Below the pieces are notes generated by a model. That model saw nothing but the letters and a program-made list of their open reading frames with translations. It was not told the DNA's origin and made no database searches. Source: Bacillota bacterium (GTDB taxonomy: Bacteria; Bacillota; Desulfitobacteriia; Desulfitobacteriales; JAJXUE01). From it: DNA of 35,398 nt. Position numbers and translations under genes: made by a program. This document shows, one piece after another, positions 7,787 through 16,029 of this stretch (position 1 is the first letter of the stretch; every line of letters begins with the position of its first letter). Location: assembly GCA_021783135.1 (NCBI GenBank), contig JAJXUE010000031.1:1-35398 (forward strand), in the 5' to 3' direction.

Positions 7787-8798
7787 GCTTCTTATCCCCT
7801 TTTGCGCCAAATCGCCGCACCACAACGGCTATGAGCAGGATTAGGATAACTCCTACAATAGCTGCCGCAATATAGCCAACTGCCTGCTGCCAAAAATTTT
7901 GGCCCAAGCCGGAGATACCGTAACCTGGCATAAGTGGTTTCCACAAATCGGCAAATTTTTGCATGCCCATAGGAACATACCCTAGCTTAGCTTTGATTGC
8001 CTCCGTACCCCATTCGCCCCAAGCTGTACCGGGTGCCAATAGGCCAACCGGCACCAGCAACACCAGTAAAACTCCAACCGGTATCAGTTTCCGCCAGTTT
8101 AGGTTCGCCGTATTGGCCGTTGAGTTACGTAATTCCAACAACTGTGGCGATGTCTTCTGCAGATAAGCTACTACCAACCCTGTCACCACTGCTTCGACCG
8201 GACCAGCTACTAATAAGTGGGCCAGGGACATAGCTGGTACTGCTACGCTAAGACCATACGGGTTATATAGAGGAGTACCGTCGGCAGCATGAAATAACAG
8301 TGGTTGCAAGCCAAGCTCTATCCCGGCAGCTAAAGCCGCTAAATTAATCCCCACATAACCGCCAATCCCAGCTGCTAGCCAGCGCCGTTTAGCAGTCAAC
8401 TGACTTCTCCCTGCGATTAATCGATAGATACCATAAGCTACAAAAGGGAGGATAAAAGCCATATTAAACACATTTGCCCCTAGGGCTAAAATGCCGCCGT
8501 CCCCAAAGAACAGGGCTTGGATTACGAGGGCGATAGTGATGGAAATAAAAGCAGCCCATGGGCCCAAAACTACAGCCAACAAACCTCCGCCCACGGCATG
8601 CGCCGTTGTTCCATCAGGAATTGGGACATTAAACATCATTATCAAAAAGGCAAAGGCGGAACCAATTGATAACAGTGGAATATACTTTGCCTTTAATGTT
8701 TTCGCTGTTTTATAAGAAGCCCCTGCCGCAACAATTGCGCTAGCCACTCCTAAAGTACCACAAGTCTGTGGACTTAAATAGCCGTCTGGGATGTGCAT
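7755..8798 (-). CDS. cbiM: Cobalt/nickel ECF transporter substrate component CbiM, with CbiN-like C-terminal part
   Basis: The product is 347 residues. It starts MHIPDGYLSP, the N-terminus that forms the metal site of CbiM/NikM (the amino group and His2). About six helices follow, with FNVPIPDGTTAHAVGG, a second conserved motif. After residue 230 comes an extra helix, an extracytoplasmic stretch (APGTAWGEWG to PGYGISG) and a final helix, the topology of CbiN/NikN. The protein is therefore likely an M-N fusion, which explains why no separate cbiN gene is present. The ATG has AAAGGGGG upstream and lies 14 nt after cooT. Metal choice between Ni2+ and Co2+ is not decided by sequence alone. The neighbour cbiJ argues for cobalt and cooT for nickel. 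Confidence 0.92.
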   Translation of the reverse strand: MHIPDGYLSPQTCGTLGVASAIVAAGASYKTAKTLKAKYIPLLSIGSAFAFLIMMFNVPIPDGTTAHAVGGGLLAVVLGPWAAFISITIALVIQALFFGDGGILALGANVFNMAFILPFVAYGIYRLIAGRSQLTAKRRWLAAGIGGYVGINLAALAAGIELGLQPLLFHAADGTPLYNPYGLSVAVPAMSLAHLLVAGPVEAVVTGLVVAYLQKTSPQLLELRNSTANTANLNWRKLIPVGVLLVLLVPVGLLAPGTAWGEWGTEAIKAKLGYVPMGMQKFADLWKPLMPGYGISGLGQNFWQQAVGYIAAAIVGVILILLIAVVVRRFGAKGDKKHGPSDVAPRK

Positions 8799-8812
8799 TT
8801 AAACTTCCCCCT

Positions 8813-9010
8813 TTATTTTTCCGGCAACTGCACCAGCGTGATACGATGATTGAGTAAATTCATGTCCTTGATTTTAGCTTTAATCAATTTTTGTCTGCCA
8901 AAGATATCCACCAAGCGCAGCCCTTCTTCAAAGGGCTCAATTACGTCAACTTGTTCCATGAAAAGTTCCTGTTCTTCACCTTTTTTCAGGTAAGCGTTGG
9001 CTTCACACAT
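8813..9010 (-). CDS. cooT: CooT-family nickel-binding protein
   Basis: This is a 65-residue protein beginning MCEANAYL. It continues with a short beta-rich fold containing VDVIEP and LVDIFGRQK, the pattern of the CooT family. In characterised CooT from a carboxydotroph, the protein dimerises and binds one Ni(II) through Cys2, which is present here. The ATG has a near-perfect GGAGGTGAT site. It is the first gene of the Ni/Co transport operon. No CO dehydrogenase gene is visible in the window, so the client enzyme is unknown. Confidence 0.9.
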   Translation of the reverse strand: MCEANAYLKKGEEQELFMEQVDVIEPFEEGLRLVDIFGRQKLIKAKIKDMNLLNHRITLVQLPEK

Positions 9011-9027
9011 GCTTAATCACCTCCTCT

Positions 9028-9077
9028 AAAACAAAAACACGAAGAACCTACAGGACTTTTGCCTGCTGGCCTTCGTG
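9028..9077 (-). terminator. Hairpin with T-tract just before the cooT ribosome binding site
   Basis: A 7-bp outer stem (CACGAAG with CTTCGTG, 9038-9044 and 9071-9077) encloses a further imperfect stem. On the minus strand it is followed by GTTTTTGTTTT. It could be the terminator of the chloride channel gene. It ends only about 10 nt before the cooT Shine-Dalgarno sequence, so any transcript of the cooT operon starting upstream must pass through it. It may act as an attenuator. Confidence 0.65.
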
Positions 9078-9206
9078 GTCATGTTGTGTTCATATAAAAC
9101 TATCTGCAGATTGCACATTTTAGAAAGCCTTCATGACTTTCGCTGTATTACTTTATTCGGCAGGGCAAACCTTATTCCTGCTAATGTAATAGAGGAATTT
9201 TCCTTC

Positions 9207-10787
9207 CTATCGATCGTAACATTCTTCCGCCATGGCAAGCAATTTTTCATTAGTAGTTACGGCGTGACTTTCATTAATCACGACATAAAGGTAATCACCT
9301 GAAATCAGCACTGTGTCACCCTTAGGAATTATCTCTGATTCGCCTCGTTTGATGTTAATCAATAGGCTATTGTCAGGCCAACTAATATTCTTGATTTGTT
9401 TTCCGTCCAATTCTGAACCCATGCACACCGCTACTTCCGCAATGACTTTCTTATCATGTGCCCCAATCGACACTACATCCCCTTTGCGGGCCAGACTCCT
9501 TGTCAAAAGTTGCTCGTAAATGGGCTTCGCTTGTAAAATATCACTCATCACATAAGCCATCATTGATACGGTAATCAGCGCTAATAAGTGCTGAAAGGAC
9601 CCTGTCATTTCAGTAATTAACACACTACCGGTAACCGGTGCTTTAACAACGGCTGTAAAGTATGCCGCCATTGCTAAAACAACAAAGTTAATCGCATAAT
9701 GGTTAGATAGATGCAGTACGCTTATGACGGTATGGCCGTAAATGTCTCCCGTCAAAGCACCAATTACCAATAAAGGCAAAAATATACCGCCCGGAACACC
9801 CGATCCGTAGCTAGCCATCGTAAACAGAAATTTCACAACCACTAAAGTAAATAACATGAGGAAAGTAAAGTTATTTTTGGTAATAGCTTCGATTAAGGTA
9901 TTGCCTCCGCCTAACGCCTGTGGCAAAACGAACCCGAGTACGCCTGCGATTAGTAACGGAACCGCCTGCACAAAGGCTTTGGGAATCCAGATCTGATCCT
10001 CATATAAATCTAAAGTGCGGACCAAGGTCTTATTAAACAGCGCGCCAAATGCCCCGCAAATTAAGCCTAGGATTATCAGATAAAAATAGTATTTGAGTGG
10101 AAAGATCGACATAGCCTGAAAACTAAATATTGGTTTTACCCCGAAGGCCTGCTGTGTAACGAAGTCCGCAGTGAGTGAAGCTGCCATGGCTGACATTAAA
10201 ACAGCCGGCGAAAAATTTTTATGTAGTTCTTCTAGGGCAAAAATCACACCTGCCAAAGGGGCATTAAAGGCGGCGGCTAAACCGGCACTGGCTCCGCTGG
10301 TCATTAGGTACTTTTCTTCAATCTTAAATCGATGCATCAGCCGGCTAAAGCCCTGACCTACCGCTGCCCCGAGTTGAACGGAAGGCCCTTCTCTGCCTAA
10401 GGACAGACCTGACCCAATCGCTAAAACTCCCCCAACAAACTTGGCGATCATCACCTTTGCCCAATTCATCTTGAGATGACCGGCGAGTATACCCTCCACA
10501 TCAGGTATACCGCTGCCTTTCGACATAGGCTCCCACTTGACTATTCTGCCCAGCACAAACCCTATGACTACCAGCACTACAAACCACAGGGCAATATGAG
10601 TAACATTACCATTTTTAAGGGTCTGATATAATTTACCGCGTAATACATCAGCTTCCTCAATGAGCCAGCGAAAAGCTACGCTGATTAAGCCTGCAACCAA
10701 GCCGATAATGATACCTTCGACAAAAATTTGTAAACGAAAATCGCGCCAATGCAGCACATTGTAATAACTGCTTTTTGATTTCTGCAC
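9207..10787 (-). CDS. ClC-type H+/Cl- exchange protein with C-terminal TrkA-C-like domain
   Basis: The product is 526 residues with about ten hydrophobic segments. The anion-selectivity motifs are in order: GSGIPD at 91-96, GREGP at 131-135 (E133 is the expected gating glutamate), a FALEEL pair of glutamates at 186-187 matching the internal proton glutamate, and GGIFLP further on. This argues for a proton-coupled antiporter in the cytoplasmic membrane. The last 90 residues (VAVCMGSELDGK to LAMAEE) form a soluble TrkA-C/RCK-C-like regulatory domain instead of CBS domains. The start is GTG at 10787, with GGAGG 13 nt upstream. No other in-frame start exists before a stop. An extended -10 promoter lies about 80 nt upstream. 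Confidence 0.9.
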   Translation of the reverse strand: MQKSKSSYYNVLHWRDFRLQIFVEGIIIGLVAGLISVAFRWLIEEADVLRGKLYQTLKNGNVTHIALWFVVLVVIGFVLGRIVKWEPMSKGSGIPDVEGILAGHLKMNWAKVMIAKFVGGVLAIGSGLSLGREGPSVQLGAAVGQGFSRLMHRFKIEEKYLMTSGASAGLAAAFNAPLAGVIFALEELHKNFSPAVLMSAMAASLTADFVTQQAFGVKPIFSFQAMSIFPLKYYFYLIILGLICGAFGALFNKTLVRTLDLYEDQIWIPKAFVQAVPLLIAGVLGFVLPQALGGGNTLIEAITKNNFTFLMLFTLVVVKFLFTMASYGSGVPGGIFLPLLVIGALTGDIYGHTVISVLHLSNHYAINFVVLAMAAYFTAVVKAPVTGSVLITEMTGSFQHLLALITVSMMAYVMSDILQAKPIYEQLLTRSLARKGDVVSIGAHDKKVIAEVAVCMGSELDGKQIKNISWPDNSLLINIKRGESEIIPKGDTVLISGDYLYVVINESHAVTTNEKLLAMAEECYDR

Positions 10788-10816
10788 GTTGACACATCAG
10801 CCTCCAAATTAAACCA

Positions 10817-10840
10817 AAAGAAAAAGCCCATTTTAGGCTT
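10817..10840 (-). terminator. Weak hairpin with T-rich tail in the ClC leader
   Basis: A 5-bp stem (AAGCC and GGCTT) with a 7-nt loop is followed on the minus strand by TTTCTTTT. It sits between the predicted promoter and the ribosome binding site of the ClC gene, or could be the terminator of the U32 gene. The stem is short, so activity is doubtful. Confidence 0.35.
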
Positions 10841-10868
10841 ATTTCTTTTCCAAATCTTTATATAATTT

Positions 10869-10897
10869 AGTTTAGCATATTTTAGACATGCTGTCAT
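10869..10897 (-). promoter_or_regulatory. Candidate sigma-70-type promoter for the ClC gene
   Basis: On the minus strand ATGACA (-35) and TAAACT (-10) are separated by exactly 17 bp, and the -10 is preceded by TG one base upstream (TGCTAAACT), an extended -10. It is about 82 bp upstream of the ClC start and lies within the U32-ClC intergenic region. Confidence 0.5.
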
Positions 10898-10971
10898 TAC
10901 CCGGACCCGGCTGCCTAGGTACGGTAGTTTTGCCCTTCACTAAGCGCTAAGGGCCAATAACGCATTGCCTT

Positions 10972-11967
10972 CTACCGGTAATAACACATATAGCCTGAGT
11001 GACATAGTTCTGGCTTGTTACGTAAAGACTTAGCCTTGATTTTGACAACCTCCGGTGGATCTCCCACATTAATTAATTCCCCAACTGTATGCAATAGTTT
11101 TACGCTAGCTTTTTTCTTAGCTAACGGAGCTTCCCGACCAACAATCTTTAAGGCTGTAACTCCCATTGCTTTGAATTGAGGCAATGCGCATAGACCGCAC
11201 ATACCCGAGCTTAAACCGGTAGGACCCGGTATACCGCCGCTATTTTTAATGGCAACCCACTGCCACCATCTATAGTCCTCCAAATGTTTGGGCAGACTTT
11301 CGTGCCGCGGCGCAGTAAATTCAGCGTCATGCTCGCGCCAAGTATAACTCCAAGCCGGATTGTGACAAAAAGCTCCGCCCAGAGCATGACTGGCATTACA
11401 ATAACCCTCCTCAAATATACAACCATCGTTCAGGGCAAATACTTCGTATTCTAAGTTGGGGCAGGCCTGCATGATCTGCTGCATATCACCTATATCCATG
11501 TAGCGGGGAAAAATAATGCGGCATACACCTAAATCGCGAAACAATTCTACAGCTTCGCTATTAAGCACTGCTGCCAGACTACTTACATGGATGCTAACCT
11601 TAGGCAGAGTTTCCTTTACCGCTCGAATTAAGCCGGGGTCACTGATAATCAAGCCTGCCACACCACATTGCTCCGTAACCGCTTTGACAAGCTCCAACAA
11701 TGCTGAATAGAGCTCGGCCGGATACGCTGGTAAATTAAGTGTCAGATAAACAGGTACATTTACCTTTTGCGCAGTTGCCACAGTCGCCTGTAAAGATGCT
11801 AAGTCGGCGATATTGCCGAAGCCCCCTGCTCGCCTGTTCAGCCACACTTCTTTGCCAAAGTGCTTTTCCCATACTAATGGATGAAGACCGCAATACAATT
11901 CGGTTGCCCCGCCTGCAAGAAGCTCCTCCGCCTCATAGACGGAGGTTACTGGCGCCAATATTTTCAC
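10972..11967 (-). CDS. U32 family peptidase-like protein (UbiU-type)
   Basis: The product is 331 residues with an N-terminal TIM-barrel start (KILAPVTSVYEAEELLAGGATELYCG) typical of U32 proteins. Four conserved-looking cysteine clusters follow: NDGC with EEGYC and FCHNP around residues 177-200, GMCGLC near 257-262, and a C-terminal CHSGYMCYYR. Despite the family name, studied U32 proteins (UbiU/UbiV, RlhA, TrhP) bind an iron-sulfur cluster and act in oxygen-independent hydroxylation of ubiquinone, rRNA or tRNA. The start is probably GTG with GGGGGGAGAG upstream. The next gene upstream, 14 nt away, encodes a related cysteine-rich partner, as in UbiU-UbiV pairs. The substrate is unknown. Confidence 0.85.
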   Translation of the reverse strand: MKILAPVTSVYEAEELLAGGATELYCGLHPLVWEKHFGKEVWLNRRAGGFGNIADLASLQATVATAQKVNVPVYLTLNLPAYPAELYSALLELVKAVTEQCGVAGLIISDPGLIRAVKETLPKVSIHVSSLAAVLNSEAVELFRDLGVCRIIFPRYMDIGDMQQIMQACPNLEYEVFALNDGCIFEEGYCNASHALGGAFCHNPAWSYTWREHDAEFTAPRHESLPKHLEDYRWWQWVAIKNSGGIPGPTGLSSGMCGLCALPQFKAMGVTALKIVGREAPLAKKKASVKLLHTVGELINVGDPPEVVKIKAKSLRNKPELCHSGYMCYYR

Positions 11968-11981
11968 CTACTCTCCCCCCT

Positions 11982-12872
11982 TTAAAGCGGCTTTGACTGG
12001 ACTATAATACGCTCTACGCCCAATTGCCTCGTTCGAGTTAGAGCTGCCCCTAATTGATCGCCTTCTAGGTGATAAAAAACACTGTTACCCCATTGTACAA
12101 TCATCCACTCGTCTCCCTCGCCGATCTGACCGCTCGCGTCTGTTAATTCCAGGTGCCCTGAACGGCAGGCTTTACTACAAGTGGCGTTTGTGGTCTTAAA
12201 TTTCTCACCACGGGGCAAACCCCATGCACCCAGCAAGCACATTCTCCCTGTAGTGATGCAGCCAAACGGCAGGTACAGGGAGATTGAAAATCCCCACTTG
12301 TCAAGTTCCGGGTCCAGCCCTTGGGGTGGGTAATCTATCTCTACGCGTTGCACTCCATAGCGGCAGAGTAAAGCCTGCATTGGCTTGCCTGACAAGCTGC
12401 AGGTCTGAAACAGCCTAAGGTCCGTTGGCAAATTACGCAGGATGCGCGGATCACGCCAAACTTTGTTCAGCATTCGCCCCAAAACCGGCTTAAGCTGTGG
12501 ATGTTTTGAGTGCAAAAGATGTAAAACTCCCCAATCATTTACTACCACTTCACAGTCCTGCTTAAGCTGAGCTAAACAACACAATAGCTCAGCTACTTGC
12601 TGTAATCCCTGCTCTGTTACATAGGGCGTTACTAGCGAAAATTCCAACTGTTGTTGGTTTGCCGCCATAAATGCGCTGCTTAGTTCCGCCGTTGTAGGTA
12701 ATAACCGCTCACAAAATTCCTGCCCGAAGTAAAGACGCGTAAACTCTATTTTGCCCTCCATTTCTATGCCTTTACTATACACTTCCTCACCACAGGCAAG
12801 TTCCCGGGCTTGTGTTAGCGCATCAATATGTTTACCTTCACTGTAGTTAGGCAGAGAAATCGCCCATTCCAC
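11982..12872 (-). CDS. Cysteine-rich U32-like partner protein (UbiV-like)
   Basis: The product is 296 residues. The layout resembles the smaller subunit of U32 pairs: LEFSLVTPYVTEQGLQ, then VVNDWGVLHLL near residues 112-122, then CSLSGKPMQALLC, YGVQRVEIDYPPQG and GCITTGRMCLLG followed by CSKACRS. The clustered cysteines of the second half could ligate an Fe-S cluster. The start is GTG at 12872, with GGGGGTGAAA upstream. It overlaps nothing and is 14 nt from the U32 gene, so the pair is co-transcribed. The family assignment is less certain than for its partner and rests on pattern and gene order. Confidence 0.65.
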   Translation of the reverse strand: MEWAISLPNYSEGKHIDALTQARELACGEEVYSKGIEMEGKIEFTRLYFGQEFCERLLPTTAELSSAFMAANQQQLEFSLVTPYVTEQGLQQVAELLCCLAQLKQDCEVVVNDWGVLHLLHSKHPQLKPVLGRMLNKVWRDPRILRNLPTDLRLFQTCSLSGKPMQALLCRYGVQRVEIDYPPQGLDPELDKWGFSISLYLPFGCITTGRMCLLGAWGLPRGEKFKTTNATCSKACRSGHLELTDASGQIGEGDEWMIVQWGNSVFYHLEGDQLGAALTRTRQLGVERIIVQSKPL

Positions 12873-12921
12873 ATTTTCACCCCCATCGGCTCGTATTTAA
12901 TATGATATGCAGGCAAATTGA

Positions 12922-12953
12922 AAAGAGCTTTACACCTAGATGCAAAGCCCTTT
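12922..12953 (-). terminator. Intrinsic terminator after the radical SAM gene
   Basis: A 13-bp stem containing two G-U pairs (12922-12934 with 12941-12953) has a 6-nt loop. On the minus strand it is followed by TTTTCAATTT. It lies between the radical SAM stop and the U32 pair, so the U32 pair may have its own promoter in the short gap or depend on read-through. Confidence 0.6.
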
Positions 12954-12966
12954 ACCCAAGCATTTC

Positions 12967-13839
12967 TTACAAGCCGCGGCGCCATTCCGGGGCTAATTGT
13001 TCCCAATGATTGTCCACAAGTATTTGGTCAATTGCACGCAACAAACTCGCCTTATCTCGGGGTAAGTTACCCTTTAAAGCCAAATAGTTCGAAGCATGGT
13101 TGCTACGGAAAACACAATCACTAACTTCTATGCTGCTTAACATTAAGCGCAATTCAACTAAACATTCCAGCGGGGTAAGCATTTGAAACGCACCATTTTG
13201 CACCGCTTGGTACAAGGGAGCATCTCGCTCCAGCATCAAGGTCAACGCCCCCAGGTAGTTAGGCTGAATCTCGCTCACCACTTTTGCCGTTTCACGCGCA
13301 TGTTCTTCCCAGTGTTCTTTACCACCCAAGCCAATAATTACTGTTGTTGACAACTTAAGCCCACTGTGCACGACCCGCTGGCCTGCCTCAATTAGTTCGA
13401 GCGGTGTTACTCCTTTACGAATTGCGTGCAACACCCGGGCGCTACCACTTTCAACACCCAAATAGAGCATATCCAAGCCGCAATCTTTCAACTTGCTTAG
13501 TTCGTCTGAACTCTTAGCCAATACATCCTTGGGACTGGCATAAGCACTTACACGCTTTAACTGCGGAAATTTTTGATAGAGTTCTTGTACAATAGCACAC
13601 AATAGCGGTGTCTCTACGGTCAGTGCATCACCGTCTGCCAAAAATATCTTTTCCGTCAGGGGGAATTCCTGTTTAGCTGCCTTTATAATGGCTACTAGCT
13701 CCGTTTGCGACTTAATTCTAAATTGCTTTTCCTTGTACATGCTGCAGAAGGTACACGCGTTGTGGCGACACCCTACCGTAATCTGCAAAATAAGACTTTT
13801 AGCCTCGCTCGGCGGGCGGAATATTCTCCCCTCGTACAC
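12967..13839 (-). CDS. Radical SAM protein
   Basis: The product is about 290 residues. The cluster-binding motif is CRHNACTFC near residues 25-33, with spacing C-x4-C-x2-C. That spacing recurs in a family of radical SAM proteins reading GC.xNxCTFC.MYK. Further TIM-barrel motifs are IFLADGDAL, YLGVESGS and STTVIIGLGGKEH. No extra cluster domain or B12 domain is present. The GTG at 13839 has GAGGAG 8 nt upstream, and a second in-frame GTG at 13848 overlaps that site, so 13839 is preferred. The substrate is unknown. The neighbouring U32 pair suggests, but does not prove, a shared pathway. Confidence 0.88.
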   Translation of the reverse strand: MYEGRIFRPPSEAKSLILQITVGCRHNACTFCSMYKEKQFRIKSQTELVAIIKAAKQEFPLTEKIFLADGDALTVETPLLCAIVQELYQKFPQLKRVSAYASPKDVLAKSSDELSKLKDCGLDMLYLGVESGSARVLHAIRKGVTPLELIEAGQRVVHSGLKLSTTVIIGLGGKEHWEEHARETAKVVSEIQPNYLGALTLMLERDAPLYQAVQNGAFQMLTPLECLVELRLMLSSIEVSDCVFRSNHASNYLALKGNLPRDKASLLRAIDQILVDNHWEQLAPEWRRGL

Positions 13840-14056
13840 TAAACCCACTCCTCATCCTAATAGCTAACCGTTTCAGTTAAGGATGCCTACGTAAAAAGTG
13901 CACACTTATCCTGTTAGGCTTTTACCAGCAATCAATTCAATTATATACGACGAGCGGCATAATACTAAACAAATTGCCTGAGTTCAAAAGTTTGTGCTAA
14001 CTCAATGTTAGTTCACAATTAATTCATCAATACGTCAAATATTCAACAAAACTCAT

Positions 14057-14065
14057 TGCTATAAT
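14057..14065 (+). promoter_or_regulatory. Extended -10 promoter of the SHOCT gene
   Basis: The sequence TGCTATAAT is a perfect extended -10 element 47 bp upstream of the SHOCT gene start. No good -35 hexamer was found at the usual distance, which is common for extended -10 promoters. Confidence 0.6.
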
Positions 14066-14111
14066 TCATTAGAAGAATAAATTTAGGTTTAAAATAAGGA
14101 GGCCAATTATT

Positions 14112-14375
14112 ATGATGGGTGGGTACGGTTACGGACCCGGCTTCGGTGGGCACTTCATGGGTGGTGGCATTGGCATTATCGGAATGCTTTTTCAGCTAGT
14201 ATTGCTGGCTGCAATAGTCGTGCTGGGAGTGTACTTATACCGCAGATTTACTTCCCACACCACTACTAGCGCGCCTGTTAGCCAGAATGCTTTAGAAATC
14301 CTCAAAGTACGCTATGCCCAAGGAGAAATCGATTCTGACGAATTTCAACGGCGTAAACAAGAACTGCAAAGCTAA
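14112..14375 (+). CDS. Small membrane protein with C-terminal SHOCT domain
   Basis: The product is 87 residues. A Gly/Tyr-rich start (MMGGYGYGPGFGG) and one membrane segment at about residues 20-44 precede a basic linker. The C-terminal 30 residues (ALEILKVRYAQGEIDSDEFQRRKQEL) are a SHOCT domain, the short helical oligomerisation motif. The ATG has GGAGG with a spacing of about 9 nt. It is the only convincing plus-strand gene in the window, with its own promoter and terminator. The function is unknown. Related small SHOCT proteins are widespread in Bacillota. Confidence 0.9.
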   Translation: MMGGYGYGPGFGGHFMGGGIGIIGMLFQLVLLAAIVVLGVYLYRRFTSHTTTSAPVSQNALEILKVRYAQGEIDSDEFQRRKQELQS

Positions 14376-14397
14376 CCTGCCAAAATAAAGACCCGCT

Positions 14398-14437
14398 AAA
14401 AATTAGCAGCCTGGGAATACCCAGGCTGCTAATTTTT
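14398..14437. terminator. Perfect bidirectional intrinsic terminator
   Basis: An 18-bp perfect stem (14398-14415 with 14420-14437) with a 4-nt AATA loop has a run of As on one side and Ts on the other. It can end the SHOCT gene on the plus strand and the glutamate-synthase-type gene on the minus strand, which converge here. Confidence 0.9.
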
Positions 14438-14519
14438 ATGCTTCCGTCAACGCGAAATTTCACATGCTCCTTACCTGCTTTGCCAACTCCTTTGCCTAAA
14501 AACTTTTGCCGTAATTTAT

Positions 14520-15863
14520 TCACTTAGCCACTGCCGGAACTTTCTGTTCAAGATAGGCGTGAATTGCTCTGGCTACCCTACGTCCTTCGCCCATTGCCCG
14601 CACCACCGTTGCCGGCCCATGGACAACATCACCTGCCGCAAACACGCCCGCTCGGGTTGTCATACCGTGTTCATCCGTCACCAAAACCCCATTTGAACCT
14701 ACAGCAAAACCCTGCGAGGTTGAGACTATGCGGGAAAAAGGGCGCAAACCTGTAGCCACAACTATTTTATCCGCAGGCAGAACGAAACTGTGTTCAGCCA
14801 AAATTGCCACACTTGTCTTGGCATCCTTGGTCTGTACCACTTCAGTAGGCGCACAACGCACTCCGGTCACATTGGCTTCACCAAGTATCTCTAAAGGGGC
14901 GGTGTTAAACATAAACTCGGCCCCTTCATGTTTTGCTTCCAGTATTTCTGTGGAGCGGGCAGTCATTTCCTGTTCACCGCGCCGGTGAAGAATTGTTACT
15001 TTAGCTCCTAAGCGCAAAGCAGTTCTAGCAGCATCCATAGCTACATTGCCGGCTCCGACCACCACTACAGTTTCACCTATCTGAATTGGCCGCTCCCATG
15101 CAGGTAACTGACCTAAATAAATTAGATTAACCGTTTGCAGCAAATAGTTCGCAAACATTACCCCTGGCATGTCTTCCCCGGGAATGCCAAGTGTGCGTGG
15201 CGAGCCTGCCCCCGTTCCGATGAAAAGGGCCTGATAGCCCTGAATGAAAAGATCTTCCAATAATATATCCTGACCCACAATAGTTCCCGTGCGAAAGTTA
15301 ATTCCCAAAGCCGCAACCTTGGCCATTTCGCTGCGCACTACCGCCTTTGGCAGACGATATTCCGGAATTCCGTGCAACAATATACCGCCGGGTTCCTTTT
15401 CGCCTTCAAATATAGTAACAGGATGGCCCAACTGTCGCAGTTGCATCGCTGCGGACAATCCGGCAGGTCCGGAGCCGATTACCGCCACAGGAGCAAGACT
15501 TGGAGGTTCAGCATTGATGGTTTGTGCCCATCGGATATCGCCTAGATAGCGTTCCAATTGACCGATGCTAATTGGTTTACCTTTTTTAGCTAAGATGCAT
15601 GCCTGCTCACACTGATTTTCTTGCGGACAAACTCTCCCACACACGGCAGGGAGGTAACTGTATTCGCTAATTTGCGCTAGACCTAAGGAATAATCCTCGG
15701 TTTTAATCGCATGAATAAATTGAGGTATAGCATTATTAACAGGACATCCGGTGCGGCAGGAGGGTTTTTTGCACTGTAAGCAGCGCGATGCTTCGGTCAG
15801 AGCTTCCTCCCGCGTAAAGCCGGGCTTAAATTCTTTTGACATCTCATTACATACTGTTTCCAC
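14520..15863 (-). CDS. NADPH-dependent glutamate synthase-type flavoprotein (homotetrameric / GltD-like)
   Basis: The product is about 447 residues. An N-terminal iron-sulfur part carries CLQCKKPSC and CPVNN, then CGRVCPQENQCEQAC. It is followed by an FAD site (VIGSGPAGLSAA), an NADPH site (VVVVGAGNVAMDAARTALRLGA) and the C-terminal FAD segment GVFAAGDVVHGPATVV. This matches the 440-470 residue glutamate-synthase small subunit or homotetrameric family, which passes electrons between NADPH and iron-sulfur partners. No large GltB or NfnA gene adjoins it, so it may work alone or with an unlinked partner. The GTG at 15863 has GGGGGAT upstream and is preferred to the longer frame. Confidence 0.85.
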   Translation of the reverse strand: METVCNEMSKEFKPGFTREEALTEASRCLQCKKPSCRTGCPVNNAIPQFIHAIKTEDYSLGLAQISEYSYLPAVCGRVCPQENQCEQACILAKKGKPISIGQLERYLGDIRWAQTINAEPPSLAPVAVIGSGPAGLSAAMQLRQLGHPVTIFEGEKEPGGILLHGIPEYRLPKAVVRSEMAKVAALGINFRTGTIVGQDILLEDLFIQGYQALFIGTGAGSPRTLGIPGEDMPGVMFANYLLQTVNLIYLGQLPAWERPIQIGETVVVVGAGNVAMDAARTALRLGAKVTILHRRGEQEMTARSTEILEAKHEGAEFMFNTAPLEILGEANVTGVRCAPTEVVQTKDAKTSVAILAEHSFVLPADKIVVATGLRPFSRIVSTSQGFAVGSNGVLVTDEHGMTTRAGVFAAGDVVHGPATVVRAMGEGRRVARAIHAYLEQKVPAVAK

Positions 15864-16029
15864 CGTTATCCCCCTACTGTCTTTGTCTAAGGTCAACCAT
15901 ATGCCTAATTGTAAGGCAGGGGGGCTGAAAGTCAACATTTGTAAAATATGTCGAAAATATTCGAAAAATCAGTTTTCGCAAATCAGCTTTATAGGCTCCA
16001 GTTGGCGTTAACCATAGGTATATCCAACA

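Noticed and set aside
9011-9206. Cobalamin riboswitch before cooT
   Set aside because: The conserved B12-box-type core could not be found in the leader. Only generic hairpins are visible.
15939-16029. Terminator of the uronate operon after the chemoreceptor
   Set aside because: Only short AT-rich inverted repeats (CGAAAA with TTTTCG) are present, without a clear stem and T-tract.
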